A stretch of 64,000 nucleotides of DNA, taken from the NCBI GenBank assembly GCA_905181815.1, contig CAJIZA010000001.1:868001-932000 (forward strand). Reading direction: 5' to 3'. Shown here one piece after another: positions 38,270 to 46,336 of this stretch. The notes beneath the pieces were generated by a model. That model was not told where the DNA came from. It did no database searches and saw nothing but the letters and a program-made list of their open reading frames with translations. The position numbers were made by a program, and so were the translations under genes. How positions within the stretch are numbered: position 1 is the stretch's first letter; each line of letters starts with the position of its first letter. The stretch comes from an uncultured Planktomarina sp. (lineage in GTDB: Bacteria > Pseudomonadota > Alphaproteobacteria > Rhodobacterales > Rhodobacteraceae).

Positions 38270-39139
38270 TCAAATTGATGGAATGACACCGTAGGTCAGA
38301 CCTTTTTTTGCAAGCCATCGGCGGTAAGCAATAGCAGATTTGTCAGCACGGATCGGTGTTTCAGCACGACTGTCAAGTGGTAAGCGTTTTGGAAACTGGT
38401 TCTCTAAGATCGACTTGTCCTGTCCAAAAATAATCTGCTGAAAATACCTAATACTTTCATAGCTATTTGCGACGTCAATCACACACATTCCGGTATGCGC
38501 ACGTGTCCATTCAGGACCCATCGGCTGAAGGAACATATAAATAACGTCCATCCGCCCTTCAGCTTCATACCCAGGACTAGATTTGTACAAGAGTGCACAG
38601 TTAGTATGCGGAACACGAAAAATGTAATCAACGTCCGCACCAGCCGCAGACGCCAACGAGGCCTGTGGTTGATAAAATCTACAACGGGTAGCCATGATTT
38701 CATCACGGCTTTCTGAAACGTCTACATCGTATTCTTTAACCTCAGTGTGCGGCTCCTCTCCCAGAATGCCAGTATGCACGAATGGAAAGTGTCCCATATC
38801 AAGAAAGTTTTCGATAGCGCGGCCGAATGATACGTTCACACCAAAAACTCCGGTAGCAACGTTTTGGCGATCAGGTTCATCAATTTCCTCGACGGCAAAT
38901 AATTCGTCTGGTGGTATTCCAAGACTGGTCCATAAAAACCCATATGCACGTTTTGTAGGTAGCACAAAACTCACATTGTCACATGACCAAACAAATAATT
39001 CACCCTTCGCTGTCTGCTGATAAAATAACGAACGGCCAAGAAGAACAGTTCTGTGTTTTTGACCAACTACTATTTCATTAAAGGAGCTGAGTGGATGCCA
39101 TTGATTTAGTACCACTGGATCGTCACAATCTTGTGTCAT
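38270..39139 (-). CDS. ndmC: Rieske-less non-heme iron N-demethylase catalytic subunit, NdmC-like
   Basis: A 289-residue protein of the Rieske oxygenase alpha-subunit family that keeps only the catalytic half. The mononuclear iron site is ENFLDMGHFPFVH (D114, H117, H122) with the carboxylate ligand D241 in FGQDKSILENQ. The N-terminal 80 residues lack both halves of the Rieske motif (no CxH, no CxxH). Loss of the Rieske domain is the known peculiarity of NdmC, the 7-methylxanthine N7-demethylase, which takes electrons through the Rieske domain of NdmD. It is first in the operon ndmC-ndmD-ndmE, with 13 bp to ndmD. The predicted reaction is removal of an N-methyl group as formaldehyde; 7-methylxanthine is the best guess at substrate. 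Confidence 0.82.
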   Translation of the reverse strand: MTQDCDDPVVLNQWHPLSSFNEIVVGQKHRTVLLGRSLFYQQTAKGELFVWSCDNVSFVLPTKRAYGFLWTSLGIPPDELFAVEEIDEPDRQNVATGVFGVNVSFGRAIENFLDMGHFPFVHTGILGEEPHTEVKEYDVDVSESRDEIMATRCRFYQPQASLASAAGADVDYIFRVPHTNCALLYKSSPGYEAEGRMDVIYMFLQPMGPEWTRAHTGMCVIDVANSYESIRYFQQIIFGQDKSILENQFPKRLPLDSRAETPIRADKSAIAYRRWLAKKGLTYGVIPSI

Positions 39140-39151
39140 ACTGCTACTTTC

Positions 39152-39409
39152 CTAGTCATTGAAAATATGGAACATCAGTTTTGATCGACTGAATGGATTT
39201 GTTGCCACAGTTTCACCCCCAAAAAAACCAAACAATAAACAGCATAGCAAGACAAATATCACGTACTGTATCAGAATTGGCGTGATCATTGAATTCCAGG
39301 CTTCGGAGATTTTCTTTTCAAGACTTTTTAAGACAATAAAGTGGACAACAAAAAAGTATAATGGGGAGAGAGGAGATCGTTTTTGCAAAACTAATATGAG
39401 TAACTGCAT
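39152..39409 (-). CDS. Possible small membrane protein upstream of ndmC-like gene
   Basis: An open frame of 85 residues ending 12 bp before the ndmC-like start. Two hydrophobic stretches (about 16-30 and 42-67) could span the membrane. A GGGAGAG element lies about nine bases before the ATG at 39409, and spacing suggests operon membership. I recognise no family, and an overlapping plus-strand frame of similar length exists. The sequence is AT-rich, in which such frames arise by chance. Treat as doubtful. Confidence 0.3.
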   Translation of the reverse strand: MQLLILVLQKRSPLSPLYFFVVHFIVLKSLEKKISEAWNSMITPILIQYVIFVLLCCLLFGFFGGETVATNPFSRSKLMFHIFND

Positions 39410-39688
39410 TATTAGATCTCTCCCAAGAGCATAGGTCTCCTCGCTTAGCGCAGAAATCGCACATCTTTAAAGCATTCCCAAAGAATGGACTTTGAACAAA
39501 ATATGACTAAACATTTTATATTGCCTGATAGGCTGTAATCGTCTTTCTATGAGAATAGCTAACAATCTAGTTCGGATATTCTTTGACGTTAGCGAAGAAT
39601 ATTAAATACAAGTGAAAAAGCGCTTGGCAATGAGTGTGACACCTCATTTTGACTTTTATAAATGAATATTACCATGCATTGTTGTCAA
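39410..39688. other. Right boundary region of the AT-rich block
   Basis: AT-rich sequence separating the divergent ndm-like operon and the FAD oxidoreductase gene. An imperfect inverted repeat lies at 39576-39602 (ATATTCTTTG / CGAAGAATAT, 7-base loop). No ORF of quality, mobile-element end or tRNA fragment is recognisable. GC content rises sharply just beyond 39690. Confidence 0.5.
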
Positions 39689-40768
39689 ATGATCGATTTC
39701 TTAGTCATAGGGGGCGGTATCGCTGGCATATCAGTAGCGGCGCGCTTGTCAGACTATGGGTCCTGCAGGGTCTTGGAGCGCGAGGCACATTTAGCCTATC
39801 ATACCTCAGGTCGCTCAGCAGCTCTCTATGAGGAAAATTACGGTAGCCCCTCCACCATCGCTCTTGCCAAAGCCGGCCGCGCAGATTGGGATAATTTGCT
39901 TGCCGGCGTGCTGAGCCCGCGCGGCTTTATGCTTTTGTGCCTGCGCGGTGAAGAAACGCAATTTGAGGCCGACCAGCAGCATATGGGCCTAACCGAAATC
40001 TCGATGGCAGAGGCCCAGGCACGCGTGCCGATCCTCGACGCCCAGGAGGTTTTGCGCGCAGCCTGCAGCACGACCGCGCAGGATATTGACACCGATATGA
40101 TGTTACAGCGCTTTGCCAAACTCTTGCGCAGTAATGGCGGGGTGATTGAAACGCATCAATGCGTTCAGGCCATTCAAAAAATTGCTGGCGGATGGCAGGT
40201 CACCTGCCAAGAGCAGACATTCACGGCGCGTCGGTTGATTAACGCGGCAGGGGCTTGGGGCGATGAGATCGCCGCACTGGCCGGTCTTGCACCCATTGGG
40301 CTGACGCCGATGCGCCGCAGTGTGGCACGACTGGCCGCGCCAGGTGGGCATGATCCTTCGACCTGGCCCGTGCTGTTTGGCCCGGGTGAGCGGTGGTATG
40401 CCAAGGCCGATGCGGGTGCATTGATTGTCTCGCTGGCGGAAGAGACCCCCAGCGTGCCCATGGATGCTTGGCCACATGATCAGGATCTGGCCGAAGCTCT
40501 GGCGCGCTATCAAGACTATGTGACCGAAGAGGTAACGCGGCCTATATCGTCATGGGCTGGCCTGCGCACGTTTGCGCCTGATCGCAATCTAGTCCTGGGC
40601 GCCGCGCCCCAAGAGGAGAGTTTCATCTGGGCCGTGGGACAGGGCGGATATGGATTTTTCACCGCCCCCGCCGCCTCGCAACTGGTGGCCGCGGCCGCGT
40701 TAGGCCGGAAACCGCAGCTGACGGCTGAGATTGTAGCACAGCTAAGCCCGGCGCGTTTTGTAACCTGA
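39689..40768 (+). CDS. FAD-dependent amine/amino-acid oxidoreductase (DAO family)
   Basis: A 359-residue flavoprotein. The dinucleotide-binding motif GGGIAGISVAARL is at the N-terminus. The DAO-type C-terminal end GQGGYGFFTAPAAS contacts FAD. No membrane segment or signal is seen. Members of this family oxidise D-amino acids, glycine, sarcosine or similar secondary amines; the substrate here cannot be told. I chose the ATG at 39689, just before the first beta strand. An upstream ATG at 39662 adds nine residues encoded by AT-rich sequence. It is convergent with the large dehydrogenase that follows. Confidence 0.82.
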   Translation: MIDFLVIGGGIAGISVAARLSDYGSCRVLEREAHLAYHTSGRSAALYEENYGSPSTIALAKAGRADWDNLLAGVLSPRGFMLLCLRGEETQFEADQQHMGLTEISMAEAQARVPILDAQEVLRAACSTTAQDIDTDMMLQRFAKLLRSNGGVIETHQCVQAIQKIAGGWQVTCQEQTFTARRLINAAGAWGDEIAALAGLAPIGLTPMRRSVARLAAPGGHDPSTWPVLFGPGERWYAKADAGALIVSLAEETPSVPMDAWPHDQDLAEALARYQDYVTEEVTRPISSWAGLRTFAPDRNLVLGAAPQEESFIWAVGQGGYGFFTAPAASQLVAAAALGRKPQLTAEIVAQLSPARFVT

Positions 40769-40787
40769 CGTCGCCAATCTGCAAGAA

Positions 40788-40814
40788 AACGGGGGGGCGT
40801 GATGCCCCACCCTT
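40788..40814 (-). terminator. Probable terminator of the dimethylglycine-dehydrogenase-like gene
   Basis: On the minus strand GGTGGGGC pairs with GCCCCCCC (one mismatch) across a short loop and is followed by CGTTTTC. It lies just after the stop at 40821. It may also end the convergent FAD oxidoreductase gene. Confidence 0.5.
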
Positions 40815-40820
40815 TGGATA

Positions 40821-43319
40821 TTATCCATCCATCCGAATGGTGGCATTGCTGGGATCATAAGGGCTGTCTTGCACCACTTCGCAATCCCAAAGACTGTTGA
40901 GCATTTTCACCTGCAACTTCGTACCCGGCACGGCAAGTTCTGGCGGCAGGTAGCCCATGCCGATAGATTTCTCAAAATGTACCGAATAGCCGCCGGAGGT
41001 GAGGCGACCAACTCGGGTCTGGCCATGATACAATGCTTCGCGGCCCCATGGATCCGCATCCTCCGGCCCGTCAATCAGAAGTGTGCAACATTTAACCCGG
41101 ACCCCAAGCGCCTCCATCGCCGCTTTGCCATGAAACTCTTTCGACAGATCCACAAAGCGTGGCAGATCAGCCTCAAGCGGCGTGGCATCGCGCCCCAGCT
41201 CTGTACCGAAAGCGCGATAGGACTTTTCCTGCCGCAGCCAGTTTTGCGCCCGCGCGCCCACCAATTTCATACCATGTTTTGCACCGGCTTTTTCCAGCAG
41301 GTCGAAGAGATAGTTCTGCATTTCCATAGGATGATGCAGCTCCCAACCCAGCTCGCCCGTATAGGCCACACGAATCGCATTCACCGGGCACATGCCCAGC
41401 TCAATTTTCCGTGCTGAAAGCCACGGAAAGCGCTTGTTGGATAGTGCAGTGGCCGGATCTGGATCATTAATCACATCGCGCAAGACATCGCGCGCCTTGG
41501 GACCTGCAAGGGCGAAAACTCCCCATTGGGTGGTGACATCTTGGAGCTCAACTCGGCCAAATTCAACCTCTTTATCCTGAATCGCCTTTTTCAGATAATC
41601 TTGATCATAGGCACTCCATGCCCCCGCTGAGACCAAATAATATTCCTGCTCAGAGAGGCGCACAATGGTGTATTCCGTGCGCGTGGTGCCATGGCCCGTC
41701 AAAGCATAAGTGAGATTGATGCGGCCCACGCGCGGCAGTTTATTACAGGTAAACCAGTCGAGAAACGCTGTCGCGCCGGCACCTTTGACGATATGTTTGG
41801 TAAAGGCTGTTGCATCCACAAGCCCGACCCCTTCGCGGATGGCGCGCGCCTCTTCGACCGCGTATTTCCACCAGGCTCCACGGCGGAAACTGCGGGACTT
41901 TTCGTCAAAATCTTCGGGCGCATCCAGCGGACCGAAATAATTGGGCCGTTCCCAGCCGTTGACCCAACCAAACTGTGCTCCGCGTGCCTTTTGCCGATCA
42001 TAGGCCGGCGCCGTGCGCAAAGGCCGCGCGGCAGGGCGCTCTTCATCGGGGTGGTGCAGAACATAGACGTGGTCGTAGCATTCTTCATTTTTGCGCATGG
42101 CAAATTCTGTGGTCATCCAATTGCCGTAGCGTTTGGGGTCTAGGTTGGCCATGTCAATCTCAGCCTCCCCATCCACCATCATCTGCGCCATATAATAGCC
42201 GGTGCCGCCAGCAGCTGTAATTCCAAAGCTAAATCCCTCGGCCAGCCACATATTGCGCAGGCCCGGCGCTGGGCCCACCAGCGGGTTGCCATCGGGCGTA
42301 TAACAAATTGGTCCGTTGAAATCATCTTTGAGCCCACTTTCCTCGCAGGAAGGTACGCGGTGGATCATCGCCATATATTGCTCTTCAATCCGCTCCAAAG
42401 CGAGCGGGAAAAGATCGGCGCGGAAACTGTCTGGCACCCCATGTTCAAAGCGCGCCGGTGCCTCTTTTTCATACACCCCGAGGATCCAACCGCCGCGTTC
42501 CTCACGCACATAGCTTTGCGCATCTGCGTCGCGGATCACCGGGTGTTCAGGATTGCCCTCAGCGCGGTAGGCCACCAGTGCCGGATCTTGCTCCAATACG
42601 ACAAATTGATGTTCAACCGGAATGGCTGGAATTTTGATACCCAACATTTTTGCTGTGCGCTGCGCGTGATTGCCAGAGGCTGTGACCACATGCTCCGCTG
42701 TGATCACAGTTTGCTCCTCCGAAGGCACAAGGTTTCCGCCCTTCTCCATCATTTTCGTGCAGGTCACTTCCCAGTGGCTGCCGGTCCAATGGAAACCATC
42801 CACCTGCCACTTGCGCTCAATGCTCACGCCAAGTTGCCGCGCGCCCTTGGCCATAGCCATGGTCACATCCGCCGGGTTAATATAGCCATCCGTGTGATGA
42901 TAGAGCGCTCCTTTAAGATCCTCGGTGCGAATGAGCGGCCATTTTGCTTTAATTTCATCCGGTGACATAAAGACATAGGGCACGCCGCAGGTTTCTGCGG
43001 TTGAGGCATAGAGGCGGTATTCATCCATCCGCTCGTCTGTTTGCGCCATCCGAAGATTGCCCACCACCGCAAAGCCCGCATTCAAACCGGTTTCCTCTTC
43101 AAGGGATTTATAAAAATCAACCGAGTACTTGTGGATATGCGTGGTTGCATAAGACATGTTGAACAGCGGCAAGAGCCCCGCCGCATGCCAGGTTGAGCCG
43201 GAGGTCAGCTCATCGCGCTCAATCAACATGGTATCCCAACCGCGTTTTCCAAGATGGTAGGCAATGGAGGTCCCAACTGCCCCGCCACCGACAACCAATG
43301 CTTTTACTTGCGTCTTCAT
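40821..43319 (-). CDS. Dimethylglycine/sarcosine dehydrogenase-like FAD and GcvT-domain protein
   Basis: An 832-residue two-domain enzyme. The N-terminal DAO half has GGGAVGTSIAYHL at 11-23. It also has the STWHAAG motif, whose histidine binds FAD covalently in dimethylglycine and sarcosine dehydrogenases. The C-terminal half (about 420-832) is a GcvT-like folate domain (LADATAFTKH-type region, RVAYTGELGWELH, GARAQNWLRQEKSYRAFGTEL, LTSGGYS) expected to capture the released methylene on tetrahydrofolate. The ATG at 43319 has AAGGAGT nine bases upstream; the longer frame to 43442 is not supported. Likely oxidative N-demethylation of a small methylated amine. The substrate is not known. Confidence 0.88.
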   Translation of the reverse strand: MKTQVKALVVGGGAVGTSIAYHLGKRGWDTMLIERDELTSGSTWHAAGLLPLFNMSYATTHIHKYSVDFYKSLEEETGLNAGFAVVGNLRMAQTDERMDEYRLYASTAETCGVPYVFMSPDEIKAKWPLIRTEDLKGALYHHTDGYINPADVTMAMAKGARQLGVSIERKWQVDGFHWTGSHWEVTCTKMMEKGGNLVPSEEQTVITAEHVVTASGNHAQRTAKMLGIKIPAIPVEHQFVVLEQDPALVAYRAEGNPEHPVIRDADAQSYVREERGGWILGVYEKEAPARFEHGVPDSFRADLFPLALERIEEQYMAMIHRVPSCEESGLKDDFNGPICYTPDGNPLVGPAPGLRNMWLAEGFSFGITAAGGTGYYMAQMMVDGEAEIDMANLDPKRYGNWMTTEFAMRKNEECYDHVYVLHHPDEERPAARPLRTAPAYDRQKARGAQFGWVNGWERPNYFGPLDAPEDFDEKSRSFRRGAWWKYAVEEARAIREGVGLVDATAFTKHIVKGAGATAFLDWFTCNKLPRVGRINLTYALTGHGTTRTEYTIVRLSEQEYYLVSAGAWSAYDQDYLKKAIQDKEVEFGRVELQDVTTQWGVFALAGPKARDVLRDVINDPDPATALSNKRFPWLSARKIELGMCPVNAIRVAYTGELGWELHHPMEMQNYLFDLLEKAGAKHGMKLVGARAQNWLRQEKSYRAFGTELGRDATPLEADLPRFVDLSKEFHGKAAMEALGVRVKCCTLLIDGPEDADPWGREALYHGQTRVGRLTSGGYSVHFEKSIGMGYLPPELAVPGTKLQVKMLNSLWDCEVVQDSPYDPSNATIRMDG

Positions 43320-43527
43320 CGCGCACGACTCCTTTTTGCGTTGCGCATAGGTTGCCCTAAGACGGCGTAAAAAGGGAAGTCGCGCCGACCTCCCAGTTGC
43401 AAAAACCGACCTCACAAGATTTTTCACACCAAAATATATCATCCCAAGGCGATTCTATCGCTGCGAAGCGCCCTTGCAGCGCGTCATGTGGCAGGGTAAA
43501 TGCATTCAATAAGCAGTGGGGTGCACT

Positions 43528-43812
43528 ATGCAGATTTGCCCATCTAAAATTCGCATTTGCCAAGAAATCGCCCAGCTGCGCGCAGCGGGGAAAACCATCG
43601 GCTTGGTTCCAACAATGGGTTTTTTGCACGACGGACATTTACAACTGATGCGCCGGGCCGCGCAGAGCGCGGATGCAGTTGTGGCGACAATTTTTGTGAA
43701 CCCGACCCAATTTGGCCCAAATGAAGATCTCGACCGGTATCCCTGCGATTTGAATCACGATTTAGCACTTTTGCGAGCCGAGGGTGTGGCAGCCGCATCT
43801 GGACACGCATGA
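43528..43812 (+). pseudogene. panC: Truncated pantothenate synthetase fragment
   Basis: This 94-residue frame matches only the N-terminal third of PanC, which joins pantoate and beta-alanine and is normally about 280 residues. It keeps the ATP-binding [14 protein letters not shown] and the following [17 protein letters not shown]. The match ends near residue 90 and the frame stops five residues later, overlapping the next gene by 4 bp. The KMSKS-like and C-terminal parts are missing, so it cannot be active alone. It looks like a deletion that fused the panC 5' end to the start of the SH3 gene. A complete panC may exist elsewhere, or the cell may need pantothenate. Confidence 0.8.
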
Positions 43813-44324
43813 TGATGACAAAACAATGGCAAAAAATTCTCAGCGTAATTTTTTACATCGCGCTCTGCGCCGGGCCAGGGCTCGCGGGTGCGCCACAAAA
43901 GGGCACTGTCACCCAATTGCCTATACCGCGCTATGTGTCCTTAAAGGCCAGTGAAGGCAATGTGCGGCGCGGACCGTCGCTTAGCCACCGCATTGATTGG
44001 ATCTTGAAATTGCGCAACATGCCACTGCAGGTGGTGGCCGAACATGGCCATTGGCGCAAAGTGCTAGATTTTGAGGGTGCGGGCGGATGGATCCATTATT
44101 CGCTTCTGTCGGGCGGACGCACAGTCATGATCGTGCAGGATCATGTGGATCTGCGCAATCAACCGACAGTTGAAGCCCTGACCACCGCCCGGCTAGAGCG
44201 CAACGTATTGGCGCGGCTTTTGTCCTGCAAACCCGATTGGTGCCGGCTGTCATCGGCAGGCTACAAAGGCTGGGCCCCCAAAACCGCGCTTTGGGGCGTT
44301 ACAGAGACTGAGATCTTCGACTAA
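43809..44324 (+). CDS. Secreted bacterial SH3-domain protein
   Basis: A 171-residue exported protein. The signal peptide is in the first about 27 residues (hydrophobic [18 protein letters not shown]). Two SH3-like repeats follow: the first begins [21 protein letters not shown] and the second [19 protein letters not shown]3b domains of this kind usually act in the periplasm on peptidoglycan or as protein-binding modules. Three consecutive ATG codons open the gene at 43809, 43812 and 43815. It overlaps the panC fragment and converges on the peptidase gene. Confidence 0.8.
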   Translation: MMMTKQWQKILSVIFYIALCAGPGLAGAPQKGTVTQLPIPRYVSLKASEGNVRRGPSLSHRIDWILKLRNMPLQVVAEHGHWRKVLDFEGAGGWIHYSLLSGGRTVMIVQDHVDLRNQPTVEALTTARLERNVLARLLSCKPDWCRLSSAGYKGWAPKTALWGVTETEIFD

Positions 44325-44325
44325 G

Positions 44326-46335
44326 CTACAATCCGCGATTGCGCAGCAAGGCAGTGGCATCCGGCAATTTCCCACGAAATGCCACATAGAGCTCTTCTGC
44401 ATCCGCGCTGCCACCGCGGGCCAAAATATTGGCCTGCAAAGCCCGTGCCCGTTCCCTATCAAACGGCCCGCCCGCCTCCTCAAAGGATGCAAAAGCATCC
44501 GCATCCATTACCTCTGACCACATATAGCTGTAATATCCGCTCGAATACCCATCGCCCGCAAAAACATGGGCAAATTGTGGGGTTGCATGGCGCATTCCAA
44601 TCGCCGCAGGCATGCCAATATCCGCCAAAATTTCGGCCTGCCGCAACATGGGATCTTGAGAAGCTGCAGCTTCATGGAAGCTTAAATCCACAAGTGCAGA
44701 AGCGATATATTCCACGGTTTGAAATCCCATATCAAATGTCGCGGCCCCGAGCATACGCTTGAGCAAATCATTCGGCATGACTGCGCCAGTTTGCGCATGA
44801 ATGGCAAATTTTTGCAGAACTTCAGGCACTTCAAGCCAATGTTCAAACAGCTGGCTTGGCAGTTCAACAAAGTCGCGCGCTACAGAGGTGCCAGAAACGG
44901 CCGAATAGCTGACATCACTCAACATCTGGTGCAGCGCATGGCCAAATTCATGAAACAGGGTGCGCGCATCGTCGAATGACAAAAGCGCGGGTGCCCCGTC
45001 AGAGGGTTTCGCAAAGTTGCAAACATTGATCACAATGGGCGCGCGTGGACTGGGCCTCTTCCGCTGGCTTTGCAAAGCGCTGCACCATGCGCCAGATCTT
45101 TTACCGCTCCGGGCAAAATAATCACCTATAAACAACGCCAAATGCGCCCCGTCGCGGCGCACCTCCCAAACCCGAGCGTCCTTATGGTGCAACGGCAAAG
45201 ACAGCTCTTGAAACGTCAGACCGAACAGGCGCTGCGCACAGTCAAAAGCCGCTGCAATCATTTGATCCAATTGTAAATAGGGCTTCAATTCCGCCTCATC
45301 TAGATCGTGATCCGCCTTACGGCGCTTTTGCGCATAGTAACGCCAGTCCCAAGCCATAAGTGGGCCATTCAGCCCGTCTTCAGCCATCATTTGGGTCAAG
45401 ATCGTCCCATCCGCCTCCGCCCGCGCCTTGGCCGGACCCCAAACCTGCATGAGAAGATCACGCACGCGGACCGGTGTCTTGGCCATCTGCGTTTCCAATT
45501 TAAACTCTGAAAAACTCTTATAGCCTAGCAAGGCCGTCTGCTCTTGCCGCAGGCGCAAGGTTTCACTGACAATCGCCCGATTATCCGTCTCACCGCCATT
45601 GGCGCCCCGTGCTGCCCAGGCCTTATAAGCCGTCTCGCGCAGACCCCGTCGGTCGGAAAATTCCAAAAATGGCACGATCAGTGACCGCGATAGGGTGACC
45701 ACAGGCCCATCCAGGCCCTTCTCCTGCCCCGCAGCTTCCGCGGCCTGCAACACAAAATCAGGTAAGCCCGCAAGATCATCTGCCTTCAATGGCAGAGCCC
45801 AGTCCCTTTCATCGGCCAGCAAATTTTGCATGAATGTCGTGCCCAAGCTGGCAAGCCGCGATTTGATCTCAGCCATACGCGCGGCCTCGGCCCCGGTCAA
45901 CTTGGCCCCGGCCCGAATGAAGTCCCGACGCGTCAGCATCAAAACTCGCTCTTGCTCAGGCGACAATCCCAAAGAGGCACGGCGTGACCAGAGATCTTCG
46001 ATCCGCCCAAATAGAGCAACATTCGAGGTTACGGCAGAGGCATAGGCCGACAGCTTCGGCGCAAAATCCCGTTGCAGCTCTTCGCGCAATGGCGTACTGT
46101 CAGTACTGGCTAAGGTATAAAACGCCGCAGCAAGCTGATTTAGCGGCTCTTCGGCCAATTCCTGCGCCTCAATGGTATTTTCAAAGGTGGGCACGTCTGA
46201 GCTCTTCGCAATGGCCTGCATTCCTGAGCGCGCTTGAGCCAATGCGGCATCCATAGCCGGGGCAAAACTGGCGTCTGATATGGTATCAAAAGGCGCGAGG
46301 CCAAAAGGGGTGATCCAAGGTTCAAGCAGGTTCAT
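44326..46335 (-). CDS. M3-family oligopeptidase / dipeptidyl carboxypeptidase
   Basis: A zinc metallopeptidase of about 669 residues that breaks down short peptides in the cytoplasm (Dcp/oligopeptidase A type). The zinc and catalytic motif is FHEFGHALHQM, with the third ligand downstream. The N-terminal helical half begins LLEPWITPFGLAPFDTI. I chose the ATG at 46335, with GGAAAG upstream, 1 bp after the moeB stop; an ATG at 46350 is possible. It is the last gene of coaBC-dut-moeB-peptidase. Confidence 0.92.
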   Translation of the reverse strand: MNLLEPWITPFGLAPFDTISDASFAPAMDAALAQARSGMQAIAKSSDVPTFENTIEAQELAEEPLNQLAAAFYTLASTDSTPLREELQRDFAPKLSAYASAVTSNVALFGRIEDLWSRRASLGLSPEQERVLMLTRRDFIRAGAKLTGAEAARMAEIKSRLASLGTTFMQNLLADERDWALPLKADDLAGLPDFVLQAAEAAGQEKGLDGPVVTLSRSLIVPFLEFSDRRGLRETAYKAWAARGANGGETDNRAIVSETLRLRQEQTALLGYKSFSEFKLETQMAKTPVRVRDLLMQVWGPAKARAEADGTILTQMMAEDGLNGPLMAWDWRYYAQKRRKADHDLDEAELKPYLQLDQMIAAAFDCAQRLFGLTFQELSLPLHHKDARVWEVRRDGAHLALFIGDYFARSGKRSGAWCSALQSQRKRPSPRAPIVINVCNFAKPSDGAPALLSFDDARTLFHEFGHALHQMLSDVSYSAVSGTSVARDFVELPSQLFEHWLEVPEVLQKFAIHAQTGAVMPNDLLKRMLGAATFDMGFQTVEYIASALVDLSFHEAAASQDPMLRQAEILADIGMPAAIGMRHATPQFAHVFAGDGYSSGYYSYMWSEVMDADAFASFEEAGGPFDRERARALQANILARGGSADAEELYVAFRGKLPDATALLRNRGL

Positions 46336-46336
46336 A

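Noticed and set aside
40821-43319. DMSP demethylase DmdA, because of the GcvT-type domain
   Set aside because: The protein has an N-terminal FAD domain with STWHAAG and is 832 residues; DmdA is a stand-alone GcvT-like protein of about 370 residues.
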